In this document: positions 26,002 through 34,580 of the stretch, in pieces
How positions within the stretch are numbered: position 1 is the first letter of the stretch
Layout of the letters: each line of letters opens with the position of its first letter
DNA from: Gammaproteobacteria bacterium
GTDB taxonomy: Bacteria; Pseudomonadota; Gammaproteobacteria; Xanthomonadales; Rhodanobacteraceae
Assembly: GCA_021324095.1 (NCBI GenBank)
Contig: JAJPJT010000069.1
Span: 1-50,748 of the forward strand
Reading direction: 5' to 3'
DNA length: 50,748 nucleotides
Translations under genes and position numbers: made by a program
Notes under the pieces: generated by a model
Seen by the model: the letters and a program-made list of their open reading frames with translations, nothing else
Databases searched by the model: none
Told to the model about the DNA's origin: nothing

Positions 26002-26769
26002 TCATGTCATAAAAGCCGTCATCACGAAATCGAACGCGAGGATCACGATCGACGAAAACACCACCGTGCGGGTCGTCGAATACGCCACGCCCTCGCTGGT
26101 GGGTGGCGCGGTGTAGCCCTGGAACACCGCGATCAGGCTGACCACGCCGCCGAACACGATGCTCTTGTAGAGGCCGTCAAGGACGTCGCCATGCAACGTG
26201 ACCGTCGAAGTCATGTTGCCCCAGAAGGTGCCGTTGTCGAGCCCGAGCCAGCTCACGCCGACGAGGTGTCCGCCGAAAATGCCCATCGCGTTGAACACGC
26301 ACTCGAGCAGTGGCATCGCGATCACGCCCGCCAGGAAACGCGGCGAAGCGACGTAGGCCAGCGGGTCGACAGCCATCATCGACATTGCATCCAGTTGGTC
26401 TGTCGCGCGCATCAATCCGATCTCGGCCGTAACGGCGGTGCCCGCACGGCCGGCGACCAGCAGCGCCGTCACGACCGGCCCCAATTCACGGAACAGGCTC
26501 AAGGCAACCACGGTGCCGAGCGCGGCGGTGCCGCCGAAGATCGACAGCGTGTAATAAAGCTGCAACGCCAGCACCATGCCGACGAACAGCCCGCAGACCA
26601 TGACGATGACGAGACTCATCGCGCCCACGAACCACACCTGCCGGCACAGTTCGCGCCAGTAACGCAGGCTCTTCGGCAGCGCACCCAGCACCGCGACGAA
26701 AAAGATGCCGCACTCGCCGAGCGAGACGATGCCCTGCAGCAACCAATGACGGCGCAGATTCGCGTTCAC
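26002..26769 (-). CDS. mlaE: MlaE permease of the Mla phospholipid ABC transporter
   Basis: Protein of 255 residues, the usual length. Several membrane helices, with the MlaE family signature GTVVALSLFRELGPVVTALL followed by VAGRAGTAVTAEIGLMRATD and QLDAMSMMAVDP, and the conserved end GYTAPPTSEGVAYSTTRTVV. MlaE forms the transmembrane dimer under MlaF and MlaD. Its ATG overlaps the mlaF stop by four bases, so the two are coupled, while the next gene, mlaD, is displaced by a repeat island. Confidence 0.96.
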   Translation of the reverse strand: MNANLRRHWLLQGIVSLGECGIFFVAVLGALPKSLRYWRELCRQVWFVGAMSLVIVMVCGLFVGMVLALQLYYTLSIFGGTAALGTVVALSLFRELGPVVTALLVAGRAGTAVTAEIGLMRATDQLDAMSMMAVDPLAYVASPRFLAGVIAMPLLECVFNAMGIFGGHLVGVSWLGLDNGTFWGNMTSTVTLHGDVLDGLYKSIVFGGVVSLIAVFQGYTAPPTSEGVAYSTTRTVVFSSIVILAFDFVMTAFMT

Positions 26770-27614
26770 TGCGCCCGCCCGGCAAAACCCAGTTCGGTCG
26801 CGTAATCCGGCGCCGGATAATGGAACGGCACCGGACCATCGGCCTCACCGCCAAAGAATTGCCGCGTCCACGGCGAATTCTGGTGCGCGAGTTCGTCCGG
26901 CGCGCCCTGGGCCACGAGCTTGCCATTCGCAATCAGGTATACGCGGTCGGCCACCTGGCGGATCGCGGCGAGTTCGTGCGCGACCAGGATCGAGGTGATC
27001 CCAAGCGTGCGGTTCAACGTGCGGATCAGGCGCAATACCTGGTTCAATGCGATCGGGTCCAGTCCGACGAATGGCTCGTCATACAGGATCAGCATGGGAT
27101 CGAACACGATCGCACGCGCAAGCGCCACCCGCCGCGCCATCCCGCCCGAAAGTTCGCTCGGCATCAGCCCCGCCGCGCCGCGCAAGCCCACCGCCTGCAG
27201 CTTGGTCAGCACGATGTCGCGCAGCAGTTCTTCCGGCAGCTTCGCATGCTGGCGCAGGGGAAACGCGACGTTCTCGAACACGCTGAAATCGGTCAACAAA
27301 GCCGAATTCTGGAACAGGAATCCAATTCGTTCGCGCAGTGCGAACAGCGCGCGGCGCGACAGTTTCGCCACTTCTTCGCCATCCACGCGCACGCTGCCGG
27401 CATCGGGCCGCAACTGACCGGTCAGGTGCCGAAGCAGCGTGGTCTTGCCGGTGCCCGACGGGCCCATCACCGCGGTCACGCTGCCGCGCGGCACGTCGAG
27501 ATCGAGCCCGTCGAAGATCACCTTGTCGCCGATGCGCGTGCGCAAACCGCGCACCTGCACCAGCGCATCGCTGGACGGTTCATGCTTGGCGGAGGCGGTC
27601 TGGTCATGAGACAT
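26766..27614 (-). CDS. mlaF: MlaF ATPase of the Mla phospholipid ABC transporter
   Basis: Protein of 282 residues. Walker A GPSGTGKTTLLRHL, Q-loop in IGFLFQNSALLTD, signature LSGGMARRVALARA, Walker B LILYDEPFVGLDP and the H-loop in ILVAHELAAIRQ are all present. It powers phospholipid movement through MlaE. First gene of the mla group. A perfect palindrome GCGCTAAgTTAGCGC (27619-27633) lies a few bases ahead of its start and could be an operator or part of a leader stem; gmk ends 72 bases upstream. Confidence 0.96.
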   Translation of the reverse strand: MSHDQTASAKHEPSSDALVQVRGLRTRIGDKVIFDGLDLDVPRGSVTAVMGPSGTGKTTLLRHLTGQLRPDAGSVRVDGEEVAKLSRRALFALRERIGFLFQNSALLTDFSVFENVAFPLRQHAKLPEELLRDIVLTKLQAVGLRGAAGLMPSELSGGMARRVALARAIVFDPMLILYDEPFVGLDPIALNQVLRLIRTLNRTLGITSILVAHELAAIRQVADRVYLIANGKLVAQGAPDELAHQNSPWTRQFFGGEADGPVPFHYPAPDYATELGFAGRAQ

Positions 27615-27656
27615 AGACGCGCTAAGTTAGCGCAGCAGCATGAATGCGCCAAGCGA

Positions 27657-27687
27657 ACTCCCCTCTCCCGCAAGCGGGAGAGGGAGT
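27657..27687. repeat. C-first palindrome after gmk
   Basis: ACTCCC(C)TCTCCCGC pairs with GCGGGAGAGGGAGT across a two-base loop (one bulged C); the right arm touches the gmk stop codon. Same family as the inner hairpin at 3013-3035. No T-run follows on the minus strand, so termination is uncertain. Confidence 0.75.
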
Positions 27688-28313
27688 CAAGCCAGCAATT
27701 GTGCGATCAGCGCTGCATGGCGTTCGCTCGGCAACGGCCGCCCGGCCCGCGCATAGTGCACGATCGCCTGCAATGTGGCGACCGCCTCCTCGAAACCATC
27801 GTTGACCACGACGCAGTCGAACTCGCCCGCGTGGGCGATTTCCTCGCGTGAGGCCGCCAAGCGCTTCTCGATCGTCGTCTCGCTGTCGGTGCCGCGTGCG
27901 CGCAAGCGGCGTTCGAGCTCCGCACGCGACGGCGGCAGAATGAAGATCGACACGCATTCCGGCATCGCGCGCCGCACCTGTTCCGCGCCCTGCCAGTCGA
28001 TCTCCAGCAACACGTCGCGACCGGAGGCGAGGGTATGTTCCACCGCGCCCCGCGAGGTGCCGTAGAAATTCCCGAACACATCCGCGTGTTCCAGGAAATC
28101 GCCATGCGTCACCATCGCCTCGAACGCGGCGCGATCGACGAAGTGGTATTGCACGCCGTCCACGTCACCCGGCCGCGGCGCGCGGGTGGTATGCGAGATC
28201 GACAACGCGATGCCCGGCTCGCGCGCCAGCAGCGCGTTCACCAGTGTGGATTTCCCGGCACCCGATGGCGCGGCGACGATGAAGAGCTTTCCAGGAGCAG
28301 GTTTGCCTGTCAT
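27687..28313 (-). CDS. gmk: Guanylate kinase
   Basis: Protein of 208 residues converting GMP and ATP to GDP and ADP. P-loop APSGAGKSTLVN at 15-26, GMP-binding segment SISHTTRAPRPGDVDGVQYHF, then LLEIDWQGAEQVRR and the lid RLRARGTDSETTIEKRL. ATG 28313 overlaps the yicC stop in an ATGA junction. In many relatives rpoZ follows directly; here the mla genes lie between. Confidence 0.97.
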   Translation of the reverse strand: MTGKPAPGKLFIVAAPSGAGKSTLVNALLAREPGIALSISHTTRAPRPGDVDGVQYHFVDRAAFEAMVTHGDFLEHADVFGNFYGTSRGAVEHTLASGRDVLLEIDWQGAEQVRRAMPECVSIFILPPSRAELERRLRARGTDSETTIEKRLAASREEIAHAGEFDCVVVNDGFEEAVATLQAIVHYARAGRPLPSERHAALIAQLLA

Positions 28314-29170
28314 TCCAGGTTCTGCACCTGCTCGCGCATCTGCTCGATCAGCACCTTGAGTTCCACGGCCGCGCGGGTGGCCCGCTGGTCGGCCGACTTG
28401 GACGCCAGCGTGTTGGCCTCGCGGTTGAATTCCTGCATCAGGAAATCCAGCCGCCGGCCGACCGGTTCGTCCAGGTCGAGCACACGGTGCGCTTCGGCGA
28501 TGTGCGACGCCAGGCGATCGAGTTCCTCGTCCACGTCCATCCGCGAAAGCTGCAATACGAGCTCCTGCTCCAGCCGCCCCGGATCGGCCGATTGCTGCAA
28601 CTCGGCCAGCCGCGTTTTGAGCCTCGCGTGCAGCGTGGCGCGGATTTCCGGCAGCAGCGCGCGCACCTCGGCGATGATCCGTTCGATGCCGTCCAGCCGC
28701 TCGCGCAGCGTCGCTGCAAGCTTTCGGCCTTCGCGCTCGCGGCCCGCGATGAATTCGTCCAGCGTGCGTTCCAGCAACGCCAGCGCGTCCTGCGTGAGGC
28801 CGCCTTGGTCGAGTTCCGGCTTCACCAGCAGGCCGGGCCAGTCCAGGAGCCCAGCGAAATCGGTGGCAAGTTGTGGAAAACGCGCCTTCAACGCATCCGC
28901 GGTCGCCGACAACTGGGCGGCAGTGCGTTCGTCCAGCAACAGATCGGCAGCAGCGGACGGCGCGCGATAACGGAAGGTGACGTCGACCTTCCCGCGCGAC
29001 AGCCGCGCCGCAACACGTTCGCGCAGCAGCGGTTCCAGCGTGCGCAGTTCGTCCGGCAAACGCACGCCGGTTTCCAGGAACCGCGAATTCACCGCACGCA
29101 CCTCGCACGCGAACCATCCCTGCTGCGTGGTGTCCTCGATGTTCGCGTAGGCCGTCATGCTGCGGATCAT
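28310..29170 (-). CDS. yicC: YicC family endoribonuclease
   Basis: Protein of 286 residues, the usual length. It begins MIRSMTAYA, with the conserved WFACEVRAVNSRFLETGVRL, an elongated helical middle, and the conserved C-terminal end GRRLDFLMQEFNREANTLAS followed by KSADQRATRAAVELKVLIEQ and MREQVQNLE. E. coli YicC is a metal-dependent endoribonuclease that takes part in degradation of the small RNA RyhB. Coupled to gmk by overlap, and divergent from rph, another RNA enzyme. Confidence 0.95.
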   Translation of the reverse strand: MIRSMTAYANIEDTTQQGWFACEVRAVNSRFLETGVRLPDELRTLEPLLRERVAARLSRGKVDVTFRYRAPSAAADLLLDERTAAQLSATADALKARFPQLATDFAGLLDWPGLLVKPELDQGGLTQDALALLERTLDEFIAGREREGRKLAATLRERLDGIERIIAEVRALLPEIRATLHARLKTRLAELQQSADPGRLEQELVLQLSRMDVDEELDRLASHIAEAHRVLDLDEPVGRRLDFLMQEFNREANTLASKSADQRATRAAVELKVLIEQMREQVQNLE

Positions 29171-29181
29171 CGACTTCGTTC

Positions 29182-29201
29182 CGGGGTCGCGACAGACCCC
29201 G
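29182..29201. promoter_or_regulatory. Hairpin in the yicC-rph divergent region
   Basis: CGGGGTC (29182-29188) pairs perfectly with GACCCCG (29195-29201) around a six-base loop. It lies in the 67-base gap between the divergent yicC and rph starts, which must hold both promoters; I could not assign them with confidence. Confidence 0.4.
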
Positions 29202-29237
29202 ATGGTAAACTGTCACGCTCCGTACGGATAGTTTTCG

Positions 29238-29966
29238 ATGACCCACACACGCCCTTCCGGCCGCGCGCCCGACGCGCTGCGCGCCGTCATCATCGAACGC
29301 CATTACACGCGTCACGCCGAAGGTTCGGTGCTGATCTGCATGGGCGAGACCCGCGTGTTGTGCACAGCCAGCGTGGAGGAGCGCGTGCCGCCGTGGTTGC
29401 GCGGCAAGGGCGAAGGCTGGGTCACCGCCGAATACGGCATGCTGCCGCGTGCGACCAGCGAGCGCACCCAGCGCGAAGCCGCGCGTGGCGGCCAGGGCGG
29501 CCGCACCATGGAGATCCAGCGCCTGATCGGGCGCAGCTTGCGCGCCTGCGTGGACCGCGCGGCGCTGGGTGAACGCGTGATCACGCTGGACTGCGACGTG
29601 TTGCAGGCCGATGGCGGCACCCGCACGGCTTCGATCACCGGCGCCTACGTCGCACTGGTCGACGCAGTCAGCGTGCTGATGCAGCGCGGGATGTTGAAGA
29701 GCAACCCGGTCCATGGCGCCGTCGCGGCGGTGTCGGTCGGCGTTCACCAAGGCGTGCCGGTGCTCGACCTCGATTACGCCGAGGACGCCAACTGCGACAC
29801 GGACATGAACGTGGTGATGAACGACGGCGGCGGCTTCATCGAATTGCAGGGCACCGCCGAAGGCCATGCGTTCCGGCGCGAGGAGCTCGACGCCCTGCTT
29901 ACGCTGGCCCAGAAAGGCATCGGCGAGTTGATCGAAGCACAGCGCGCGGCGCTGGAGTTGACGTGA
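29238..29966 (+). CDS. rph: Ribonuclease PH
   Basis: Protein of 242 residues, a phosphorolytic 3'-5' exoribonuclease trimming tRNA 3' ends. The conserved blocks are present: [21 protein letters not shown] at the start (in two parts), [56 protein letters not shown] and the phosphate-site region. Full length. ATG 29238 is divergent from yicC. It is followed by a repeat cluster and then rdgB, the usual neighbour. Confidence 0.97.
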   Translation: MTHTRPSGRAPDALRAVIIERHYTRHAEGSVLICMGETRVLCTASVEERVPPWLRGKGEGWVTAEYGMLPRATSERTQREAARGGQGGRTMEIQRLIGRSLRACVDRAALGERVITLDCDVLQADGGTRTASITGAYVALVDAVSVLMQRGMLKSNPVHGAVAAVSVGVHQGVPVLDLDYAEDANCDTDMNVVMNDGGGFIELQGTAEGHAFRREELDALLTLAQKGIGELIEAQRAALELT

Positions 29967-29985
29967 GCGCAAGCAACCAAATTGG

Positions 29986-30117
29986 ACCCCCTCCCCCGCT
30001 TGCGGGGGAGCGTTGGGGTGGGGGCGAATGCATCAAAGCGCCCCCATCCGCCCTACGGGCACCCCCGATCAGAAGCGCTTCGGGGGCAAGCTCTTTCCCC
30101 GCAGGCGGGGGAAGGTA
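29986..30117. repeat. Hairpin cluster between rph and rdgB
   Basis: Four adjacent palindromes: CTCCCCCGC/GCGGGGGAG (29991-30010), GGTGGGGGCG...CGCCCCCATCC (about 30018-30049), CCCCCGATC...GCTTCGGGGG (about 30062-30085) and TTCCCCGC/GCGGGGGAA (about 30095-30113). The right arm of the last one supplies the GGGGGAAGG just ahead of the rdgB GTG start. No gene lies inside. Confidence 0.75.
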
Positions 30118-30738
30118 GTGAAGATCGTGCTGGCCAGCAGCAACCCCGGCAAGCTCGCGGAACTCCGCGATCTGCTCGCCGGCAGCGGCATCGAACTCAT
30201 CGCGCAATCCGAACTCGGCATCGGCGACGCCCGTGAAACCGGAATGTCCTTTGTCGAGAATGCGATCCTGAAGGCCCGCCATGCTGCGCGCGCATCAGGC
30301 CTGTCCGCGCTTGCGGACGATTCGGGATTGTGTGTGGATGCACTGGATGGCGCACCGGGGTTGTATTCGGCGCGCTATGCCGGCGTGCACGGCGACAATG
30401 CGGGCAACAATGCCAAATTGCTGCGCGAACTGTCGGGCGTGGCCGAATCGCGTCGCACCGCGCATTTCACCTGCGTGCTGGCGCTGCTCCGCCGGGCCGA
30501 CGATCCGGACCCGATCCTCGCGACGGGACGCTGGCCCGGCCGCGTGCTCGATGCCCCGCGCGGCGAACACGGCTTCGGCTACGATCCCGTGTTTCTGCCT
30601 GACGACGGCGAGGGTCTCGGCGCCGCCGAACTCGATCCCGTGGTAAAGAACCGCATCAGCCATCGTGGGCAGGCGTTGGCGGCGTTGCGGGAATTGCTGG
30701 GGGCTGGGGACTGGGGGCTGGGGACTGGGGCGCGTTGA
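30118..30738 (+). CDS. rdgB: Non-canonical purine NTP pyrophosphatase (RdgB/HAM1)
   Basis: Protein of 206 residues that hydrolyses dITP/XTP. The GTG at 30118 starts the conserved KIVLASSNPGKLAELRDLL; no nearer start exists and the upstream in-frame ATG lies in a repeat. Substrate-site segments are present: SFVENAILKARHAA, ALADDSGLCVDALDGAPGLY, SARYAG and GFGYDPVFLP; the end VVKNRISHRGQALAALREL is normal. The last dozen residues (LLGAGDWGLGTGAR) are encoded by the G-rich left arm of inverted element D. Its TGA directly abuts the hemW ATG. Confidence 0.95.
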   Translation: MKIVLASSNPGKLAELRDLLAGSGIELIAQSELGIGDARETGMSFVENAILKARHAARASGLSALADDSGLCVDALDGAPGLYSARYAGVHGDNAGNNAKLLRELSGVAESRRTAHFTCVLALLRRADDPDPILATGRWPGRVLDAPRGEHGFGYDPVFLPDDGEGLGAAELDPVVKNRISHRGQALAALRELLGAGDWGLGTGAR

Positions 30739-30857
30739 ATGGTTGCCTTCGGTATGCGCAGTATCCAAAAGTCACCCGTGTCTGGTTCCGATCTTGCCTC
30801 GCAAGCGGAGCACCCGGGTTCTTGCACCCCAGCCCCCACCCCCCAGCCCCCGATCCC
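30698..30857. repeat. G/C-armed inverted element D (unit GGGGCTGGGGACT)
   Basis: Left arm 30698-30730 has five runs of four or five G separated by two or three bases, a textbook G-quadruplex pattern. Right arm 30826-30857 is the inverse (CCCCAGCCCCC units). The left arm is the end of rdgB, the right arm is translated in the N terminus of hemW, and the hemW start lies in the interior of about 95 bases. Confidence 0.85.
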
Positions 30858-32052
30858 GCTCGCGCTCTACATCCACATCCCCTGGTGCGTGAAAAAATGC
30901 CCGTACTGCGATTTCAACTCGCACGGCCTGCGCGCCGCGATGCCGGAGCGCGAATACGTCACAGCGCTGCTTGCGGATCTCGACGGTGATATCGCGGATT
31001 TCGAGGACGCTCTGGCGCAGCGGGAAATCACCAGCGTGTTTTTCGGAGGCGGCACGCCCAGCCTGTTCGCGCCCGATTCGATCGCAGCCATCCTGGACGG
31101 CGCCTGCGCGCGCATTCCGTTCGCGCGCGACTGCGAGATCACGCTGGAGACGAACCCCGGCACGGTCGAGCACGGCCGTTTCGACGGTTACCTGAAGGCC
31201 GGCGTGAACAGGATCAGTTTCGGCGTGCAGAGCTTCGACGACAGGAAGCTGCGCGCACTGGGTCGCATCCACTCGTCCGATGAAGCCGAAGCGGCGGTGA
31301 AACTTGCGCAGGACGCCGGCTGCGCGAACATCAATCTCGATTTGATGTATGCGCTGCCCAACCAGACGTTCGAAGGTGCCTTGCTCGATGTCGAACATGC
31401 GACCGCGCTGGGCCCCGCGCACATCTCGCACTATCAGTTGACCCTGGAACCTGGTACGCCGTTTGCCAAACAACCGCCTCCATTGCCCGGCCACGACGCC
31501 GCATGGGACATGCAGGAAGCCTGTCAGGCGCGGCTCGCCGAAGCCGGGTATGCGCAATACGAAGTCTCCGCCTACGCACAGCCCGGCCGGCGCTGCCGGC
31601 ACAATCTCAATTACTGGCGGTTCGGCGACTACCTGGGCGTCGGCGCGGGGGCGCATGGAAAGGTAACAGCAGGGAGCAGGGACGAGGGAGCAGGGAAATC
31701 ATGTCCGATCGTCCGTCGCCGCTGGAAGATCCGCTCGCCTCGCGCGTACCTGCAAAGCGCGGGCACCGCACAACGCATCGGCGGCGACGAGGTCATGGCG
31801 GCCGCGCAACTTCCGTTCGAGTTCATGTTGAACGCGCTGCGCCTGAACGACGGCGTCGCCATCGACGACTTCGCCGCACGCACCGGATTGACGGCAGCGA
31901 CGATCGAGCCGACGCTCCGCGAGCTGCGCGCCCGCGGCTGGCTGGTCGACGATCCCCGCCGGCTGCAGCCCACCGCTCTGGGCAGCCGCTTCCTCAACGA
32001 TGTCATCGAAGCTTTCCTGCCCGAATCACCTCGCGTGCACGCACATGCCTGA
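30739..32052 (+). CDS. hemW: HemW-type radical SAM protein (heme chaperone)
   Basis: Protein of 437 residues related to oxygen-independent coproporphyrinogen oxidase. The radical SAM cluster motif is C50xxxC54xxC57 in [14 protein letters not shown], with [35 protein letters not shown] and the C-terminal HemW domain. HemW lacks the oxidase-specific features and is thought to deliver heme to membrane enzymes. Two oddities are seen. Residues 1-40 are unlike the family and include repeat-coded [13 protein letters not shown]. About 14 extra residues ([14 protein letters not shown]) follow [10 protein letters not shown] near residue 310, encoded by a lone G-rich arm. No alternative start exists between the right repeat arm and the catalytic core. 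Confidence 0.93.
   Translation: MVAFGMRSIQKSPVSGSDLASQAEHPGSCTPAPTPQPPIPLALYIHIPWCVKKCPYCDFNSHGLRAAMPEREYVTALLADLDGDIADFEDALAQREITSVFFGGGTPSLFAPDSIAAILDGACARIPFARDCEITLETNPGTVEHGRFDGYLKAGVNRISFGVQSFDDRKLRALGRIHSSDEAEAAVKLAQDAGCANINLDLMYALPNQTFEGALLDVEHATALGPAHISHYQLTLEPGTPFAKQPPPLPGHDAAWDMQEACQARLAEAGYAQYEVSAYAQPGRRCRHNLNYWRFGDYLGVGAGAHGKVTAGSRDEGAGKSCPIVRRRWKIRSPRAYLQSAGTAQRIGGDEVMAAAQLPFEFMLNALRLNDGVAIDDFAARTGLTAATIEPTLRELRARGWLVDDPRRLQPTALGSRFLNDVIEAFLPESPRVHAHA
31669..31695. repeat. Lone G-rich arm (unit GGGAGCA) inside hemW
   Basis: GCAGGGAGCAGGGACGAGGG and the next bases have four G3 runs and resemble the left arms of elements A-D, but no complementary C-rich arm is seen downstream. 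The insertion keeps the hemW frame. Confidence 0.65.
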
Positions 32053-32227
32053 GCCCGTGGCCGTCACCTGTCCGTACTGCGGAGAGCCCATCGAGCTCGT
32101 GGTGGACGAGAGCGCCGGTTCGGCGGGCTACATCGAGGACTGTCCGGTGTGCTGCCGTCCCATCCAGGTGTTCGTCGAAGTGGATGGCGAGGCAGTTTCC
32201 GTCCGCGTCAAAACCGGCGACGAGTGA
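32045..32227 (+). CDS. CPXCG-motif cysteine-rich (zinc-ribbon) protein
   Basis: Protein of 60 residues starting [20 protein letters not shown], overlapping the hemW end by eight bases. Two CPxC pairs, CPYCG and DCPVCCRPI, should bind one zinc ion; the rest ([19 protein letters not shown]) is acidic. The family is annotated only by this motif and its function is unknown. The overlap with hemW suggests co-translation. Confidence 0.88.
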   Translation: MPEPVAVTCPYCGEPIELVVDESAGSAGYIEDCPVCCRPIQVFVEVDGEAVSVRVKTGDE

Positions 32228-32280
32228 TGCCGTCCGGAGGCGTGGCGCCCCGCGCCGCGCGTGCGTAGAATCCCTCCCGT

Positions 32281-32327
32281 CGTGGGCGGGCCTTGGCAGG
32301 AAGCTTGCATCCAAGCCCACGGGGGAA
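32281..32327 (+). promoter_or_regulatory. Structured leader of the DUF1631 gene
   Basis: CGTGGG (32281-32286) with CCCACG (32316-32321) and CTTGG (32292-32296) with CCAAG (32311-32315) form a stem with a five-base bulge. The last base of its right arm is the first G of the GGGGGAA ribosome-binding site for ATG 32331. A TAGAAT at 32266-32271 may be the -10 box. It does not match a riboswitch class I know. Confidence 0.4.
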
Positions 32328-32330
32328 CCG

Positions 32331-34580
32331 ATGAACGCGCAGCCGACCATGCCGACACTCGCCGATCGCAGCGATCTCGCGCCGCGCGCGCGACATCTGC
32401 TGGCGCAGCAGTTGGCCGAGTGCGATGGCTTGCTGGAACCGCTGCTGCGCAACGTGCTGGACGATCTTGAACACGAACTGCTCAAGATCGCCGCACAATC
32501 CAGCGGTGGCCGGGTCCAGCACGAAGCCATGGAGGCGTCGAAGGAACTCAAGCGTTCCCGCCCGCGTTTCCAGAGCCGGCTGATGGCGCTCCTCGAACGC
32601 CGCTTCGCCGCGGTCGGGCAGTCCGAGGCGCCGGCGGAGGACGCGGAAGACGCGCACGGCGGCAAGGAACTGTCGCTGATCGATCCGCACGAATTCGACG
32701 AGACCATGGCGCTGGACGATCTGTCGACGCGCGTCGAGTTGCACGCGGGCAACGCCATTTTCGATCTTTGCCGCAGGTACGCGGTGCTGATCGCGTCACC
32801 GCCGCTGGAAAACGATTGCCTGCCGTCCGGACCGCACGTCCTCGCCGCCGTGTTGGGAGAGGCCGCTGCAGACCTTGGCATCGAGCGGGACCATCGGCTG
32901 CTGTTCTACAGGCTGTGCGACCGCCGCCTCTACGGGGCGGCGGAATCGTTCTATGCGCGCTTGAACGATCACCTCAAGGAAGCGGGCATCCTGGCCGATT
33001 TGCGCAGTTATCTGCCGAAGCGCGCGTCCGGCCCGCGTCAGGTCCAGCCCGAAGCTCCGGCGGCGGCGCCCGAGACCCCGGAGTCCGCTGCTTCCGTCTC
33101 GCCCAGCGATTCGGCCCCGATCGCGCCCGTCACCAACTTCACGCCATCGACGGTCCCCGGTCCCCAGGAATTGCATCCCCTGCTCGAACTGCGCCGGCAC
33201 GCGCTGCACGCGGACGCCGCGGCCGTCGCTGCGCAATCTGCCGAGTTCGCATCCATGCCGGCCTTGCAGGACGCTCTCGCCGCGCTTCAGGCGCTACCGT
33301 CGCGGCGTACCGGCCCACAAACGGGTGAACGCCTCAGCGACGATTTGATGGCCGAACTCCGCCGACATTCGCCCGGCGACCGGCCGCCGCAGTTGCAGCC
33401 CGAACACCGCGACGCAGTGGATCTGATCGGCCTGCTGTATGACCAGTTGCTCACGGAAACCCGCACCGAAGGCATCGCGCAACAATTGCTTGCGAACCTC
33501 CAGGTTCCGCTGCTGCGCATCGCGCTGTCCGACAGCAATTTCTTCACCGTCCGGAATCATCCGGCGCGCCGCCTGCTGAACCTGGTGCTGGAAACGGCCA
33601 ACCTGTGGCTCGATCGCAGCGACGACAAATTCGACACCACGCTCAACCACCGGCTGCAGCGCAGCGTCAAGCGCGTCGTCGAGGAATACCACGGCGACCT
33701 CGGCGTCATCCAGGAGGAAGCGGACGACCTGGACGCGCACCTCAAGCTGATCACGCGGCGCGCGGAAATTGCGGAGCGCCGTCAGGTCGAAGCGGCGCAG
33801 GGCCGCGATCGGCTGCAAGACGCGCGCACCACCGCGGCCAAGGCGATCGGCCAACGGCTCGCGGGACGCAAGACCACGCCGTTGGTTCGCGCGCTGCTCG
33901 AAAACGCGTGGAGCGATACCCTGACCCTGACCTTGCTGCGCGAAGGCGAAAGCAGCGAGGTCTATCGCCGCAGGCTCGCCGCCGCCGACCAGTTGCTGGG
34001 CTCCCCGCTGGAGCGCGACGACACCAGGCTCGCCGCCGATCTCAACCACGGCCTCATGCAGGTCGGACTGCAGGAGACCGAAGCCGACCAGATCACGCGT
34101 TACGCGCTGGATCTGCCGCAGCGGCCCGTGCCCCACTCCACCGCGCCGCCGCCCAGCCAGACCGAATTGTTGATCCGCCTGAAGTCCCGCCACAAACCGG
34201 CCGAAGACGAAGCAGGCGCACCCGTGGAACCCACGAAGCGCAAGTTGCCGCTGACGCCCAGCGAGCGCCGCGCCCTGGACACCCTGAAGAGCCAGCCGTT
34301 CGGAACCTGGCTCGAGTTCATCATCAACCAGCAGGGCCAGAAAGTCGCCCGCAAGATCGCGTGGCACAATCCGGTCAGCGGTCGTTGCCTGCTGGTCAAT
34401 GCGCGCGGCGCCGCCGCGCCCGAGCGCACTCTCGAGCAGATCGCGCGGATGATGGCGCGTGGCCAGGTCCGTGTCATGCCGCGGCAGGATGGCGGTATGA
34501 TCGACCGCGCATGGAATGCACTGGTGGCAGGGTTGCGGAAATTCAGCCGAACCAATGAGACCACGGTACCCGCGACATGA
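32331..34580 (+). CDS. DUF1631 family protein
   Basis: Protein of 749 residues from ATG 32331, with GGGGGAA four bases ahead of it. It is soluble, mostly helical, with an acidic disordered patch (about 100-112), a Pro/Ala linker (about 230-270) and coiled-coil-like segments (VEEYHGDLGVIQEEADDLDA). The end has LKSQPFGTWLEFIINQQG, resembling DUF1631 proteins that are often mislabelled thymidine phosphorylase. Residues about 640-720 (GTWLEFIINQQGQKVARKIAW, in part) resemble the end of YcgR/PilZ-linked proteins. The stop overlaps the following PilZ gene by four bases, so a link to cyclic-di-GMP signalling is a reasonable inference; no activity is known. Confidence 0.85.
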   Translation: MNAQPTMPTLADRSDLAPRARHLLAQQLAECDGLLEPLLRNVLDDLEHELLKIAAQSSGGRVQHEAMEASKELKRSRPRFQSRLMALLERRFAAVGQSEAPAEDAEDAHGGKELSLIDPHEFDETMALDDLSTRVELHAGNAIFDLCRRYAVLIASPPLENDCLPSGPHVLAAVLGEAAADLGIERDHRLLFYRLCDRRLYGAAESFYARLNDHLKEAGILADLRSYLPKRASGPRQVQPEAPAAAPETPESAASVSPSDSAPIAPVTNFTPSTVPGPQELHPLLELRRHALHADAAAVAAQSAEFASMPALQDALAALQALPSRRTGPQTGERLSDDLMAELRRHSPGDRPPQLQPEHRDAVDLIGLLYDQLLTETRTEGIAQQLLANLQVPLLRIALSDSNFFTVRNHPARRLLNLVLETANLWLDRSDDKFDTTLNHRLQRSVKRVVEEYHGDLGVIQEEADDLDAHLKLITRRAEIAERRQVEAAQGRDRLQDARTTAAKAIGQRLAGRKTTPLVRALLENAWSDTLTLTLLREGESSEVYRRRLAAADQLLGSPLERDDTRLAADLNHGLMQVGLQETEADQITRYALDLPQRPVPHSTAPPPSQTELLIRLKSRHKPAEDEAGAPVEPTKRKLPLTPSERRALDTLKSQPFGTWLEFIINQQGQKVARKIAWHNPVSGRCLLVNARGAAAPERTLEQIARMMARGQVRVMPRQDGGMIDRAWNALVAGLRKFSRTNETTVPAT

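Noticed and set aside
25598..26005. Short open frames on both strands in the mlaE-mlaD gap
   Set aside because: They are built from palindromic repeats, have no ribosome-binding sites and show no family resemblance.
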